Part shown: in pieces, positions 7,788-15,274 of the stretch
Position numbering within the stretch: the first letter of the stretch is position 1
Layout: the number at the start of each line of letters is the position of its first letter
Source of the DNA: CAYWNA01 sp964459305
Lineage (GTDB): Bacteria; Planctomycetota; Planctomycetia; Pirellulales; Pirellulaceae
Assembly (NCBI GenBank): GCA_964459305.1
Contig: CAYWNA010000110.1
Coordinates: 1 to 38,720, forward strand
Length of the DNA stretch: 38,720 bases
Direction of reading: 5' to 3'
Program-made: the position numbers and the translations under genes
The notes under the pieces: model-generated
Database searches by the model: none
What the model was told of the DNA's origin: nothing
The model's input: the letters and a program-made list of their open reading frames with translations, nothing else

Positions 7788-9551
7788 GCCAATGCCCGGC
7801 TTCCCAACGTCTTTATCGGCTCGGTGATCGCTATCTGCGTCCTGCCGTTTTTGCTGAATCTTTGCGGAGTGGACTTCACATCTCGCGGGCAACCCTTGGA
7901 TTTGGCTGCGGCCCCTGCGTGGGAAAAGCCTCAACTGCTGGACGCCATGTTCCACGCCTTGCCGGGTCCTTTCGTGCACACGATTTTTGAGTTATTTGCC
8001 CACTGCGCGGCGATTTTTGCCGTCATCTTGGCATTCACTCACTACCGAATGACCGGCAATGTCACCACGCCGATCATCGGGATGGCGCTGTTTTGCGCGG
8101 GGATGGTCGACGCGTTTCACACCCTGGCCGCGGATCGCCTGATACCGGCCGTGGCGGACAATCGAAGCCTGATTCCGTTCACCTGGGCGATCAGCCGCGG
8201 TTTCAACGCGGTGATTCTGATCGCCGGTGCCGGGATCTTCCTGGTCTGGGACCGCCCGGTCCACAGGAGAGACCAACGGGCAAACTTGACGTTTCTCTTG
8301 ACGACAAGCGGCGTGTTTTTGCTGCTTTCCTATGTGATCGTTCATTTCTGTGCCGCCAGCAGCCGCCTGCCACAGACGATGTTTCCCGATTCGGTGATCA
8401 CGCGCCCCTGGGACGTTGGACCGCTGATTCTATTCCTTCTGGCCGGTGTTCTTGTTTTCCCGCCATTTCATCGGAAGTACCCCAGCCTGTTCTCTCTGGC
8501 GTTGATCGTCAGCATCATTCCCCAAGTGGCCACGCAACTGCACATGTCCTTTGGCTCGACGGCGCTGTTCGACAACCATTTCCATATCGCGCATTTCTTA
8601 AAGATCATCGCCTATTTGGTTCCGCTGGGCGGACTGATCCTGGACTACCGGCAGACCTATGCGCAGGTACAGCAGGCCAATACGGCGCTCACAGCAACAA
8701 CCGGGGACCTGCAACACCAAACCCACCAGACCCATCAGGTGGTTGTCGATCTGTCAAAAGCAAGTGCGGAGATCGTCGGCGCAACTGAGGAACAGAGTGC
8801 CAGTACGGCGGAGCAGGTTACGTCGCTGCAAGAAACGTCAACGACCATGGAGGAAATTAGCCAAAGCGGCAGCGAGATCGCCAATAGAGCCGAGCAGCTA
8901 GGCTCCACGACCGAGGCCGCTTTGAAGGCGGGCGAGGCCGGGATCCAGGCAGTGCAGGAGACGACCTGCAGCATGGAGTCCATTCGGGAACAAGTGAACT
9001 CCCTGGCTGAGACGATCATCGGGTTGAGCGAGAAGACCGAATCGGTCGGGGAGATTATCGCCACCGCCAACGAAATCGCCGAGCAAACCAAGATGTTGGC
9101 CTTGAACGCCAGCATCGAGTCGGCCCGCGCGGGTCCGGAAGGGAGCGGCTTTGCCGTCGTGGCCAAGCAGATGAAGGACTTGGCCGACGAGGCCAAGAAC
9201 TCCACCGTCCGCATCCGTTCGATCCTGGAAGACATCCGACTGGGGATCAGCAGTACGGTGTCTCTCACCGAAGAAGCGGTCAGCCGGACAGACACGGGCA
9301 AACAACAGACCGAGGTCGCCGAGCGGAAGATTCAGGAACTGACCGCCGCCGTCCAGGAAAGTTCCGACACATCCCAGCAGATTGTCCATTCCACGAACGC
9401 ACAGCAAAGCGGGATCGAACAGGTAACCGAGGCAGTGAACCAAGTCGGCACGGCAGCCCAACAGACGGCGGCGAGTACCGACCAGTTGAGACGAGCGGCA
9501 GAGAACCTGAGCAGTCTGGCGCAGCGACTTAGGTCGATTGTGGAAAACTAA
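7725..9551 (+). CDS. Methyl-accepting chemotaxis protein with integral-membrane (MASE3-like) sensor
   Basis: 608 residues. After a 25-residue repeat-encoded N-terminus (SESQQIGNRQSQIGD) come about eight hydrophobic helices (about 28-310), containing GMVDAFHTLAADRL, FTWAISRGFNA and HIAHFLKIIAYLVPLGG. These resemble MASE3-type membrane sensors, although I cannot prove which MASE family it is. The cytoplasmic MCP domain follows directly, apparently without HAMP, with tip EIAEQTKMLALNASIESARAG around 452-472. An intramembrane sensor suggests that it monitors the membrane, redox state or a lipophilic ligand. Its signalling domain differs from the two other receptors in the window. An upstream TTG at 7707 is in frame, but ATG 7725 has AAGGGA at proper distance. 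Confidence 0.9.
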   Translation: MQELPSESQQIGNRQSQIGDVANARLPNVFIGSVIAICVLPFLLNLCGVDFTSRGQPLDLAAAPAWEKPQLLDAMFHALPGPFVHTIFELFAHCAAIFAVILAFTHYRMTGNVTTPIIGMALFCAGMVDAFHTLAADRLIPAVADNRSLIPFTWAISRGFNAVILIAGAGIFLVWDRPVHRRDQRANLTFLLTTSGVFLLLSYVIVHFCAASSRLPQTMFPDSVITRPWDVGPLILFLLAGVLVFPPFHRKYPSLFSLALIVSIIPQVATQLHMSFGSTALFDNHFHIAHFLKIIAYLVPLGGLILDYRQTYAQVQQANTALTATTGDLQHQTHQTHQVVVDLSKASAEIVGATEEQSASTAEQVTSLQETSTTMEEISQSGSEIANRAEQLGSTTEAALKAGEAGIQAVQETTCSMESIREQVNSLAETIIGLSEKTESVGEIIATANEIAEQTKMLALNASIESARAGPEGSGFAVVAKQMKDLADEAKNSTVRIRSILEDIRLGISSTVSLTEEAVSRTDTGKQQTEVAERKIQELTAAVQESSDTSQQIVHSTNAQQSGIEQVTEAVNQVGTAAQQTAASTDQLRRAAENLSSLAQRLRSIVEN

Positions 9552-9552
9552 G

Positions 9553-9634
9553 AAATCTTCGATCCTTGATTTTCGATTTTGGGGGACCATGTATGAGCAA
9601 TTCGCAGGCTGAATCGCAAATCGAAAATCCCAAC
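9553..9634. repeat. Heptanucleotide repeat pair at the MCP/cheW junction
   Basis: The left array (about 9555-9580) reads, on the minus strand, AAAATCG, AAAATCA, AGGATCG. The right array (about 9611-9630) reads GAATCGC, AAATCGA, AAATCCC inside the second cheW. The cheW ribosome binding site and start lie between the arms. Confidence 0.7.
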
Positions 9635-10210
9635 GTCTGGTCTCGTCTGCGTGAGCGCATGGACCAGATGGCTGCGGCGAGCGCTGGGGAAACTGATCCG
9701 GCCGCTTTGGCCGAGAAACTGGCGGAACGGGCCAAAATGCTGCGGCGGCGGATGGAGACGGGCCGGCCCGAAACGGCGCTGGTGAGTTTCTTGGCTTTCA
9801 GAAAAGGGCCACAGCGGTACGGTATTGCGATCTCCGACGTGATCGAAGTCGAGACCCTGCAGCAATTCACCCCGGTTCCTGGAGCGCCGGATTATGTCCC
9901 GGGTGTGATTAACTGGCGAGGAACCATCTTGTCGCTGTTGGATCTGGGCAAGCTGTTTCAGATTCCTGAAACCGGAATCTCCGACTTTCACACCTGTGTG
10001 ATCGTCGAAGCGGCCGAAAGTCGCGTCGCGGTGGCGGCTGGCGAAATCGAGGAGATTGTCAGCGTCCCATCCGACCAACTGCGGCCGGCGCCGGATCAGC
10101 CCGGCGACCCTTTCGTCGATTGGGTCGCCGGGATCCACGACGAGAATCGGATCGTTTTGCGAATGGACCAGATGCTGCAGGACGCAAGACTTGTGGATTG
10201 GCGAAAATGA
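9593..10210 (+). CDS. cheW: CheW-like protein with N-terminal helical extension (WspD-like)
   Basis: 205 residues. The first 60 or so residues form an Ala/Glu/Arg-rich helical segment (WSRLRERMDQMAAA, AALAEKLAERAKMLRRRM), and the CheW domain follows (about 65-200: LVSFLAFRKGPQRYGIAISDVIEV, the typical PGVINWRGTILSLLDLGKLF, and VDWVAGIHDENRIVLRMDQML). CheW proteins with such an N-terminal extension occur as WspD in Wsp clusters, where this is the second scaffold gene, as here. ATG 9593 follows GGGGGACC; an in-frame TTG at 9566 would add residues encoded by an AT-rich repeat tract. The peptide AESQIENPN near the start is also encoded by 7-bp repeats. Confidence 0.92.
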   Translation: MSNSQAESQIENPNVWSRLRERMDQMAAASAGETDPAALAEKLAERAKMLRRRMETGRPETALVSFLAFRKGPQRYGIAISDVIEVETLQQFTPVPGAPDYVPGVINWRGTILSLLDLGKLFQIPETGISDFHTCVIVEAAESRVAVAAGEIEEIVSVPSDQLRPAPDQPGDPFVDWVAGIHDENRIVLRMDQMLQDARLVDWRK

Positions 10211-10290
10211 CGGGATTGCCGATTTGCGATTGGCAGGCGGAAGGTGACAGACTAGCGCTACGACGGTCGATGCGAGAACAAATCGAGAAT
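10207..10290. repeat. Heptanucleotide repeat pair at the cheW/MCP junction
   Basis: The left array GGGATTGCCGATTTGCGATT (10213-10232) is in reverse orientation. The right remnant AAATCGAGAATGG (about 10280-10292) is in forward orientation, just before the CHASE3 receptor start. Confidence 0.65.
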
Positions 10291-10300
10291 GGAAAAGGTC

Positions 10301-11812
10301 ATGACCATCGCACAGAGAATCTGGGGCGGGTTCGGACTAACGTTTTTGATCCTCGTGATCATGGGCACGGCCAGCTACCGCAACGCGAACAATCTGGTCG
10401 CCACCGCCGAACGCGTGAATCACACGCACAGAGTCTTAGGGGGCCTGAACCGAGTCCTCTCCCTGCTTCAGGATGCGGAAATCGGGCAGCGCGGCTATCT
10501 GCTGACCAGCGACAAGACCTACTTGGAACCGTACAGCAACGCTTTGAAGCAGATCCCCACGGAAGTGGGAAACTTGATAACCCTGACCTCGGACAATCAA
10601 AACCAGGGGGACCGGATCAAGCAAAGACTGCAGCCGCTGATTGACGAAAAACTGGCCGAGTTGAAGGAAACGATCGATTTGCACGACAACGCTGACATAC
10701 AGAAAGCACTGGAAGCCGTCAAATCGGACCACGGGAAGAAGGCGATGGACAATATCCGCGTAGTGATCGTGGAGATGCAGAAAGAGGAACGCGATCTCTT
10801 GAAACAACGTAGCGACGCCGCGAATTCGGCGAACACGACCGCGACGGTGGTGAGCATCGTCGCAACCATTCTGGCGTTGGCCCTCGTGTTGGCCGCTGGG
10901 TCTTTCATCACTCGGAGTACCAGCGCAGAGATCGCGTCGCGTGAACGGGCCGAAGCCGACAAAGACGAAATGATTGCTGTCGTGCGTGAGCTAACGAGCC
11001 CGTTGCAGGCCGCGAGCCAGGAAATCAACGCCGCGTCACAGCAGCAACTCACCAGCCTGAACGAGTCGGTCGCGTCGCTCAATCAAATTTCCTCGACGGC
11101 GGAGGAGTTCAAGGCCACGATCCAGGAATTCGCCGACCGCGCGCGATCCGTTCAAGAGGCCGCCGGAGAAACGGCCAAGCAGGCCAGCGAAGGGCGCACG
11201 CTGGCCCAGCAGTCTGCCGAACGAACCGATGCGGTCCGTGAGGGTGCGCGCGCGGCGGGCGAGACGGTGTTGCAGTTCACGGACCAGATGCAGCGGATCA
11301 CGGAAATCACCGACACGGTAAACGAGATTGCCGGACAGACCAAACTGCTGGCGCTGAATGCCTCGATCGAAGCCGCCCGCGCAGGCGAAGAAGGCAAAGG
11401 GTTTGCCGTCGTGGCCACCCAGGTACGCGAACTGGCCAACCAGTCCAAAGCCGCCGCCAGCAACATTGCGTCGCTGCTCAGTGATACGCAAACATCGCTT
11501 CAGTCGGTGGTTGATCGGATCGAGCAGGGAAGCGGTCAGTCGGACGAAACGGCCACGATGGTCAGAACGATGGCCGACCGATTCGAGGGGATCGTCGCCG
11601 CGTTTGACCAGACCGCCGACGCCATGACGCAAATCGCCGGCGGCGCCCAGCAGCAAGAGGGAAGCATCGCCGAGTTAGTCGCGGGGTTGACGCAAATAGA
11701 AAACGCGTCGAAGGAGACCTCGGCCTCGGCCGAACAAACGCAAAAGTCGATCACCGACATCGACCAACAGATCGGAACGTTGAACGAAACCATGCAGAAA
11801 TTCAAGGTTTAG
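10301..11812 (+). CDS. Methyl-accepting chemotaxis protein with CHASE3 sensor
   Basis: 503 residues. TM1 is about 10-26; an all-helical periplasmic CHASE3 domain (about 30-170) carries the family signature DAEIGQRGYLLTSDKTYLEPY; TM2 is about 180-202. No clear HAMP is visible, and the helical MCP domain follows with tip EIAGQTKLLALNASIEAARAG. Glu/Gln-rich heptads such as SASAEQTQKSITDID are probable methylation or adaptation segments. The cytoplasmic part is close to that of the CHASE8 receptor at 1335, so both likely share CheA/CheW. Its place directly before cheA suggests that it is a main input. ATG 10289, four codons upstream, is possible; I prefer 10301 because GGAAAAGG lies just before it. 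Confidence 0.92.
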   Translation: MTIAQRIWGGFGLTFLILVIMGTASYRNANNLVATAERVNHTHRVLGGLNRVLSLLQDAEIGQRGYLLTSDKTYLEPYSNALKQIPTEVGNLITLTSDNQNQGDRIKQRLQPLIDEKLAELKETIDLHDNADIQKALEAVKSDHGKKAMDNIRVVIVEMQKEERDLLKQRSDAANSANTTATVVSIVATILALALVLAAGSFITRSTSAEIASRERAEADKDEMIAVVRELTSPLQAASQEINAASQQQLTSLNESVASLNQISSTAEEFKATIQEFADRARSVQEAAGETAKQASEGRTLAQQSAERTDAVREGARAAGETVLQFTDQMQRITEITDTVNEIAGQTKLLALNASIEAARAGEEGKGFAVVATQVRELANQSKAAASNIASLLSDTQTSLQSVVDRIEQGSGQSDETATMVRTMADRFEGIVAAFDQTADAMTQIAGGAQQQEGSIAELVAGLTQIENASKETSASAEQTQKSITDIDQQIGTLNETMQKFKV

Positions 11813-11935
11813 GGATTGCCGATTGAACGTACCACGGCTCTGTGAGCCGTGCCGGTTGAGGCTTACGAATTACAGGGACCACTCACGGCCGAGACGGCCG
11901 TGGCACACCGAAAATCGGAAATGGGAAACTGAAAA
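11812..11935. repeat. Composite element between MCP and cheA: heptad arms around two hairpins
   Basis: The left heptads GGGATTGCCGATTG start at 11812. Hairpin 1 spans 11833-11851 (CACGGCT, loop, AGCCGTG) and hairpin 2 spans 11884-11902 (CACGGCC, loop, GGCCGTG). The right heptads AAAATCGGAAATGGGAAACTG (in pieces, 11911-11933) run up to the cheA ATG. The two hairpins share the CACGGC stem and look like one repeat family. Confidence 0.75.
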
Positions 11936-14154
11936 TGCCAACCGATCCTATACTCGATATCTTTCGTGAAGAAGCTCGCGAGCATCTGGGGGCGTTGGAG
12001 AAGGGGTTCCTGGATCTGGAATCGGCCGCGTCGGTCGACGCGCGGCGTGGGCTGATCAACGAGCTCTTCCGCCATGCGCACAGCCTGAGGGGTGACGCAA
12101 GGGCGGTTGGGCTCACAGAACTGCATCAGACGGCACAGGTGCTGGAAGATCTGTTGGACCATCTGCGCGAGCATCCTGAGAAAGTAGGCCAGCCAGAAAT
12201 CGATCAGGGGCTGGCGCAATTCGACGTAATCCGTCGCGCATTCGAAAATTGGCAAAACGAAGCTGGACAGGTACGGGAATCGCCGGTTGAAGAAGTCGAA
12301 AGCAGCCCGGACGATGATCCGGAGTTTGCGATTGAAGAAGAGCCAAAGCGCAAAGCGCAAGTCGAACGTTCCAAATCCGAAGAAAGCTTCACGGTGCGCG
12401 TTCCCTCGGAGCGGCTGGACAGGATGTTGAGCCTGGCCGGCGAGCTGCGAATTGCGCACCGCGCCGGCGACGAACTGGCCAAGCAAATCGCCGCGCTGCA
12501 AGAACAAGTGGAAGAATTGGCGACTACCGATTTCCAATCTCCGATCGAAGGAGCAAAGAATCGGCAATCGGAAATCGGCAATTGGAAATCTCTTCAATCG
12601 GCAATATCCGAGGGGCTTCGTCGCCTGGAAGGCGACATCCGAAAAAAGCGAACCAACGAACAGTTGATGCTGGAAGCGTTGGAAACTGACATCCGCCAGG
12701 CGCGCTTGCTGCCGCTGAGGATGCTGGCCGATTCGCTGCGGCGCGCGGTCCGTGATCTGGCTCAGTCGCTCGGAAAGGCAATTCGCTACGAAGTGGAGGT
12801 GGGCGACGTACTGCTGGACAAGGCGGTTATCGAAGCATTGAAGGACCCGCTTCTGCCCCTGATCCGCAACGCGGCCGACCACGGCATCGAAACGGCTGAT
12901 GAACGTCGCGCGGTGGGCAAACCGGAAGAAGCGACGATTCGGATCGGGGCCTCGCGCCGCGGCGAATTGGTGCAGATCACCGTGACCGATGACGGCCGTG
13001 GTGTCGATTATGACCGCATCCGCGAACGCGTTGCCGAGACGCACGGCATCGACCCGGCGGAGTTGGCCGAGTTGTCCGAAAAAGAATTGGGCGGCTATCT
13101 GTTCCAGCCAGGTTTCACTACCAGGACGGTCAGCGACACCGTCTCGGGTCGCGGCGTCGGACTGGATGTCGTCCGCGACACGGTGCATCGCCTGCAGGGA
13201 AACGTCGAGTTATTGCCAATTGCCGATTTCCAACTGCCGATGGAAAAAGAAACAAATCGGCAATCCGGCACCACCTTCGCGATCACCGTCCCCGTGACGA
13301 TTTCGACCGTGCGCATTCTGACGATCACCAACGAGGGGCAATACTACGGGGTTCCCAGTTCGGCGATTGTCCGAACCGGTCGTGTCAGGTACGAGGATCT
13401 GCGCGAACTGGAAGGGAATCTGATCCTGACCGTGGACGGCGAACCTGTGCGCTGGGTTCATCTGTGCGACCTGTTTGGTACGGCCGCGCCCGTCAGACCT
13501 ACAAACGGATCGCAATGGCCCTACCTGTTGCTTGCGTCCGATGCCGGCCGCCAGACCGTGGATGAACGGAACGGTCCGGCTACCCGAACGGCGGTGCGTT
13601 TAGCCGTGGCGGTGGACGACATGGAGGAGGAATCCGAAGTGCTGCTCAAACCGTTAGGCTATCCGCTGAGCGGGATGCCGGGCATCGTCGGCGCGACCAT
13701 CCGCCCCGATGGCTCGGTACAGCTCGTGCTCGATCTCGGCACGATTGCCCGCCGCGCCGGCAGGATCCGATCCACTCCGACGCCCGCTGAGCTGAAGCCC
13801 ACGGGCCGCATTTTGGTCGTTGACGATTCACCCACCACACGCGCGATCCTGAGAAACGTCTTCTCTGCCGCGGGCTACTCCGTACGGACTGCCATCGACG
13901 GCGTCGACGCCATGAACACGCTGCAGTCCCATCTGGTTGATCTGGTGGTCAGCGACATCCAGATGCCTCGCATGAATGGGTTCGAACTCACCCAACAAAT
14001 CAAATCGCAGCTCGGCCTCCCCGTGATTCTGGTCACCGCAATGGAAAGAGAAGAGCACAAAAGACAAGGGCTGGAAGCGGGTGCTGATGCGTACGTGGTG
14101 AAGTCGACGTTTGAAGGGGCGGGATTGTTGGAGGTGGTGAAACAGTTTGTGTGA
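11935..14154 (+). CDS. cheA: Hybrid CheA histidine kinase with C-terminal receiver (WspE-like)
   Basis: 739 residues. The HPt (P1) domain is 1-100 with phosphorylated His49 in FRHAHSLRGD; an acidic linker (113-150) takes the place of a clear P2; P3 dimerisation helices are 155-260; the ATPase domain (about 261-450) has the N-box LIRNAADHGIE (Asn312), TDDGRGVD and SGRGVGLDVV; a CheW-like P5 follows (about 455-610); the receiver (624-739) has Asp674 in VVSDIQMPRMNG and Lys723. CheA-REC fusions occur in Wsp and Frz-like systems. Two in-frame insertions encoded by 7-bp repeats stand out: residues about 199-222 (DFQSPIEGAKNRQSEIGNW) at the tip of the P3 helical hairpin, and about 428-446 (LPIADFQLPMEKETNRQSG) in the loop before the last ATPase strand. 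Both are loops, so activity may be preserved. cheB follows after 6 bp. Confidence 0.95.
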   Translation: MPTDPILDIFREEAREHLGALEKGFLDLESAASVDARRGLINELFRHAHSLRGDARAVGLTELHQTAQVLEDLLDHLREHPEKVGQPEIDQGLAQFDVIRRAFENWQNEAGQVRESPVEEVESSPDDDPEFAIEEEPKRKAQVERSKSEESFTVRVPSERLDRMLSLAGELRIAHRAGDELAKQIAALQEQVEELATTDFQSPIEGAKNRQSEIGNWKSLQSAISEGLRRLEGDIRKKRTNEQLMLEALETDIRQARLLPLRMLADSLRRAVRDLAQSLGKAIRYEVEVGDVLLDKAVIEALKDPLLPLIRNAADHGIETADERRAVGKPEEATIRIGASRRGELVQITVTDDGRGVDYDRIRERVAETHGIDPAELAELSEKELGGYLFQPGFTTRTVSDTVSGRGVGLDVVRDTVHRLQGNVELLPIADFQLPMEKETNRQSGTTFAITVPVTISTVRILTITNEGQYYGVPSSAIVRTGRVRYEDLRELEGNLILTVDGEPVRWVHLCDLFGTAAPVRPTNGSQWPYLLLASDAGRQTVDERNGPATRTAVRLAVAVDDMEEESEVLLKPLGYPLSGMPGIVGATIRPDGSVQLVLDLGTIARRAGRIRSTPTPAELKPTGRILVVDDSPTTRAILRNVFSAAGYSVRTAIDGVDAMNTLQSHLVDLVVSDIQMPRMNGFELTQQIKSQLGLPVILVTAMEREEHKRQGLEAGADAYVVKSTFEGAGLLEVVKQFV
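12526..12607. repeat. Heptanucleotide repeat pair inside cheA (P3 region)
   Basis: The left arm CCGATTTCCAATCTCCGATC (12527-12546) is followed by the right array (12559-12607) with units GAATCGG, CAATCGG, AAATCGG, CAATTGG, AAATCTC and a last CAATCGG. It encodes the non-conserved insertion at residues 199-222 in frame. Confidence 0.85.
13211..13270. repeat. Heptanucleotide repeat pair inside cheA (ATPase region)
   Basis: The left arm TTGCCAATTGCCGATTTCC (from 13213, continuing CAACTGCCGATGG) is in reverse orientation. After an eight-base A-rich spacer the right arm AAATCGGCAATCCGG follows. It encodes the insertion at residues 428-446 in frame. Confidence 0.8.
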
Positions 14155-14160
14155 TTTGCC

Positions 14161-15222
14161 ATGATCAAGGTTTTGATTGTCGAAGATTCGGTGACCCAGC
14201 GCGAGATCCTCAGGCGCGCTCTGGACGGTGATCCCCAGTTCACTGTCGTGGGCGAGGCGCGGAACGGGAATGAGGCCGTCGCGTTAGTTCAAAAGACCGA
14301 TCCGGATGTCGTGCTGATGGATATCCATATGCCCGATATGGATGGGATCGAAGCCACGCGGGTCATCATGAGCGAGTACCCCGTGCCCATCGTGGTTGCA
14401 AGTTCCACCCTGAAGAAGCACGAGATCGACCATGGCCTGGAAGCGTTCGATGCCGGTGCGGTTTCGGTGATTCAGAAGCCGGCAGGTGCGGCCCTGCTTC
14501 ATCTTCACAAGCTGGCACCGACGCTGCGTAAGGAACTGCTGGCTGCTTCCAAAGCCAAAGTCAAACGACGCCGGGTACGGGAGCCCGAAGCTCCCGCTGA
14601 GCCGTCTTTGTCTACGGCGGCACCACCGCTGGAGCCTCGCTTTCACGCGACCGCGCCGGCGGAGGTCATCGGTATATGCGGCTCAACGGGTGCCCCGCCG
14701 GTGTTGAGAGACATCTTTGCGGCCTTGCCAAAGCCCTTTCCGCTGCCCATTCTGCTGGTGCAGCACATTTCGCAGGGATTTGAGGAGGGCTTCGCGAAGT
14801 GGTTGTCCCAATCGACCGGTCAGACAGCGCGCATGGCCACGGATCGTGCACGGTTGGAGCCGGGCATCTGGTTGGCTCCCGCCGGAAAACACCTAGCGCT
14901 CGGTGCGGGTAGCAGGCGGATCCTGTTGCTCGACCGAGACCCAAGAGACATCCATTGTCCCTCTGGAAACCCTTTGTTTCACTCCCTGGCTGCGCACTTC
15001 GGTAACAGGGCAGCCGGCGTGTTGTTGACAGGCATGGGCGACGACGGCGCGGAGGGGTTGCTTGCCCTGAAACAAGCCGGTGGGCAGACGCTCATCCAGG
15101 ATGAGGCATCCTGCGTCATCTGGGGAATGCCGAAGGTGGCCAAGCAATTGGGCGCCGCCGGACACGAACTCGACCCCACGGCCATCGCCGCAGTGCTAAC
15201 CAAAATGGCGAAGGGATCTTAG
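14161..15222 (+). CDS. cheB: CheB-type protein-glutamate methylesterase (WspF-like)
   Basis: 353 residues. The receiver domain is 1-125 (VEDS, phospho-acceptor Asp54 in VVLMDIHMPDMDG, IQKP); a charged linker (125-160) leads to the methylesterase domain (about 165-350). The catalytic triad is visible: Ser in ICGSTGAPPVL, His in LVQHISQGFEEGF, and Asp in LLTGMGDDGAEGL. The family removes methyl groups from receptor glutamates and resets sensitivity, opposing CheR encoded at 6032. The usual GSTGGP around the serine is GSTGAP here, a mild deviation. It is the last gene of the + strand operon, six bases after cheA; a short repeat tract and convergent minus-strand genes follow. ATG 14161 is the only sensible start. 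Confidence 0.95.
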   Translation: MIKVLIVEDSVTQREILRRALDGDPQFTVVGEARNGNEAVALVQKTDPDVVLMDIHMPDMDGIEATRVIMSEYPVPIVVASSTLKKHEIDHGLEAFDAGAVSVIQKPAGAALLHLHKLAPTLRKELLAASKAKVKRRRVREPEAPAEPSLSTAAPPLEPRFHATAPAEVIGICGSTGAPPVLRDIFAALPKPFPLPILLVQHISQGFEEGFAKWLSQSTGQTARMATDRARLEPGIWLAPAGKHLALGAGSRRILLLDRDPRDIHCPSGNPLFHSLAAHFGNRAAGVLLTGMGDDGAEGLLALKQAGGQTLIQDEASCVIWGMPKVAKQLGAAGHELDPTAIAAVLTKMAKGS

Positions 15223-15241
15223 ATTTGCGATTTCAGATTTG
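15220..15241. repeat. Heptanucleotide array after cheB
   Basis: TTAGATTTGCGATTTCAGATTT gives three reverse-orientation units at 7-bp period (AAATCT, GAAATCG, CAAATCT on the minus strand). This is the last array of the operon; no right arm is present. Confidence 0.65.
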
Positions 15242-15242
15242 T

Positions 15243-15270
15243 AAAAAAAAGATGGGGTGATCACCACCTG
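15243..15270 (-). terminator. Possible terminator of the minus-strand signalling operon
   Basis: Read on the minus strand, GGTGGTGATCACC (weak stem with a GTGAT loop) is followed three to six bases later by a run of eight T. It lies just after the stop of the last minus-strand receiver gene. The stem is short, so the call is tentative. Confidence 0.35.
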
Positions 15271-15274
15271 CGGA

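Noticed and set aside
12300..12330. A possible further heptad unit in cheA (TTTGCGATTGAAG)
   Set aside because: Only one unit-like match without 7-bp repetition; likely chance.
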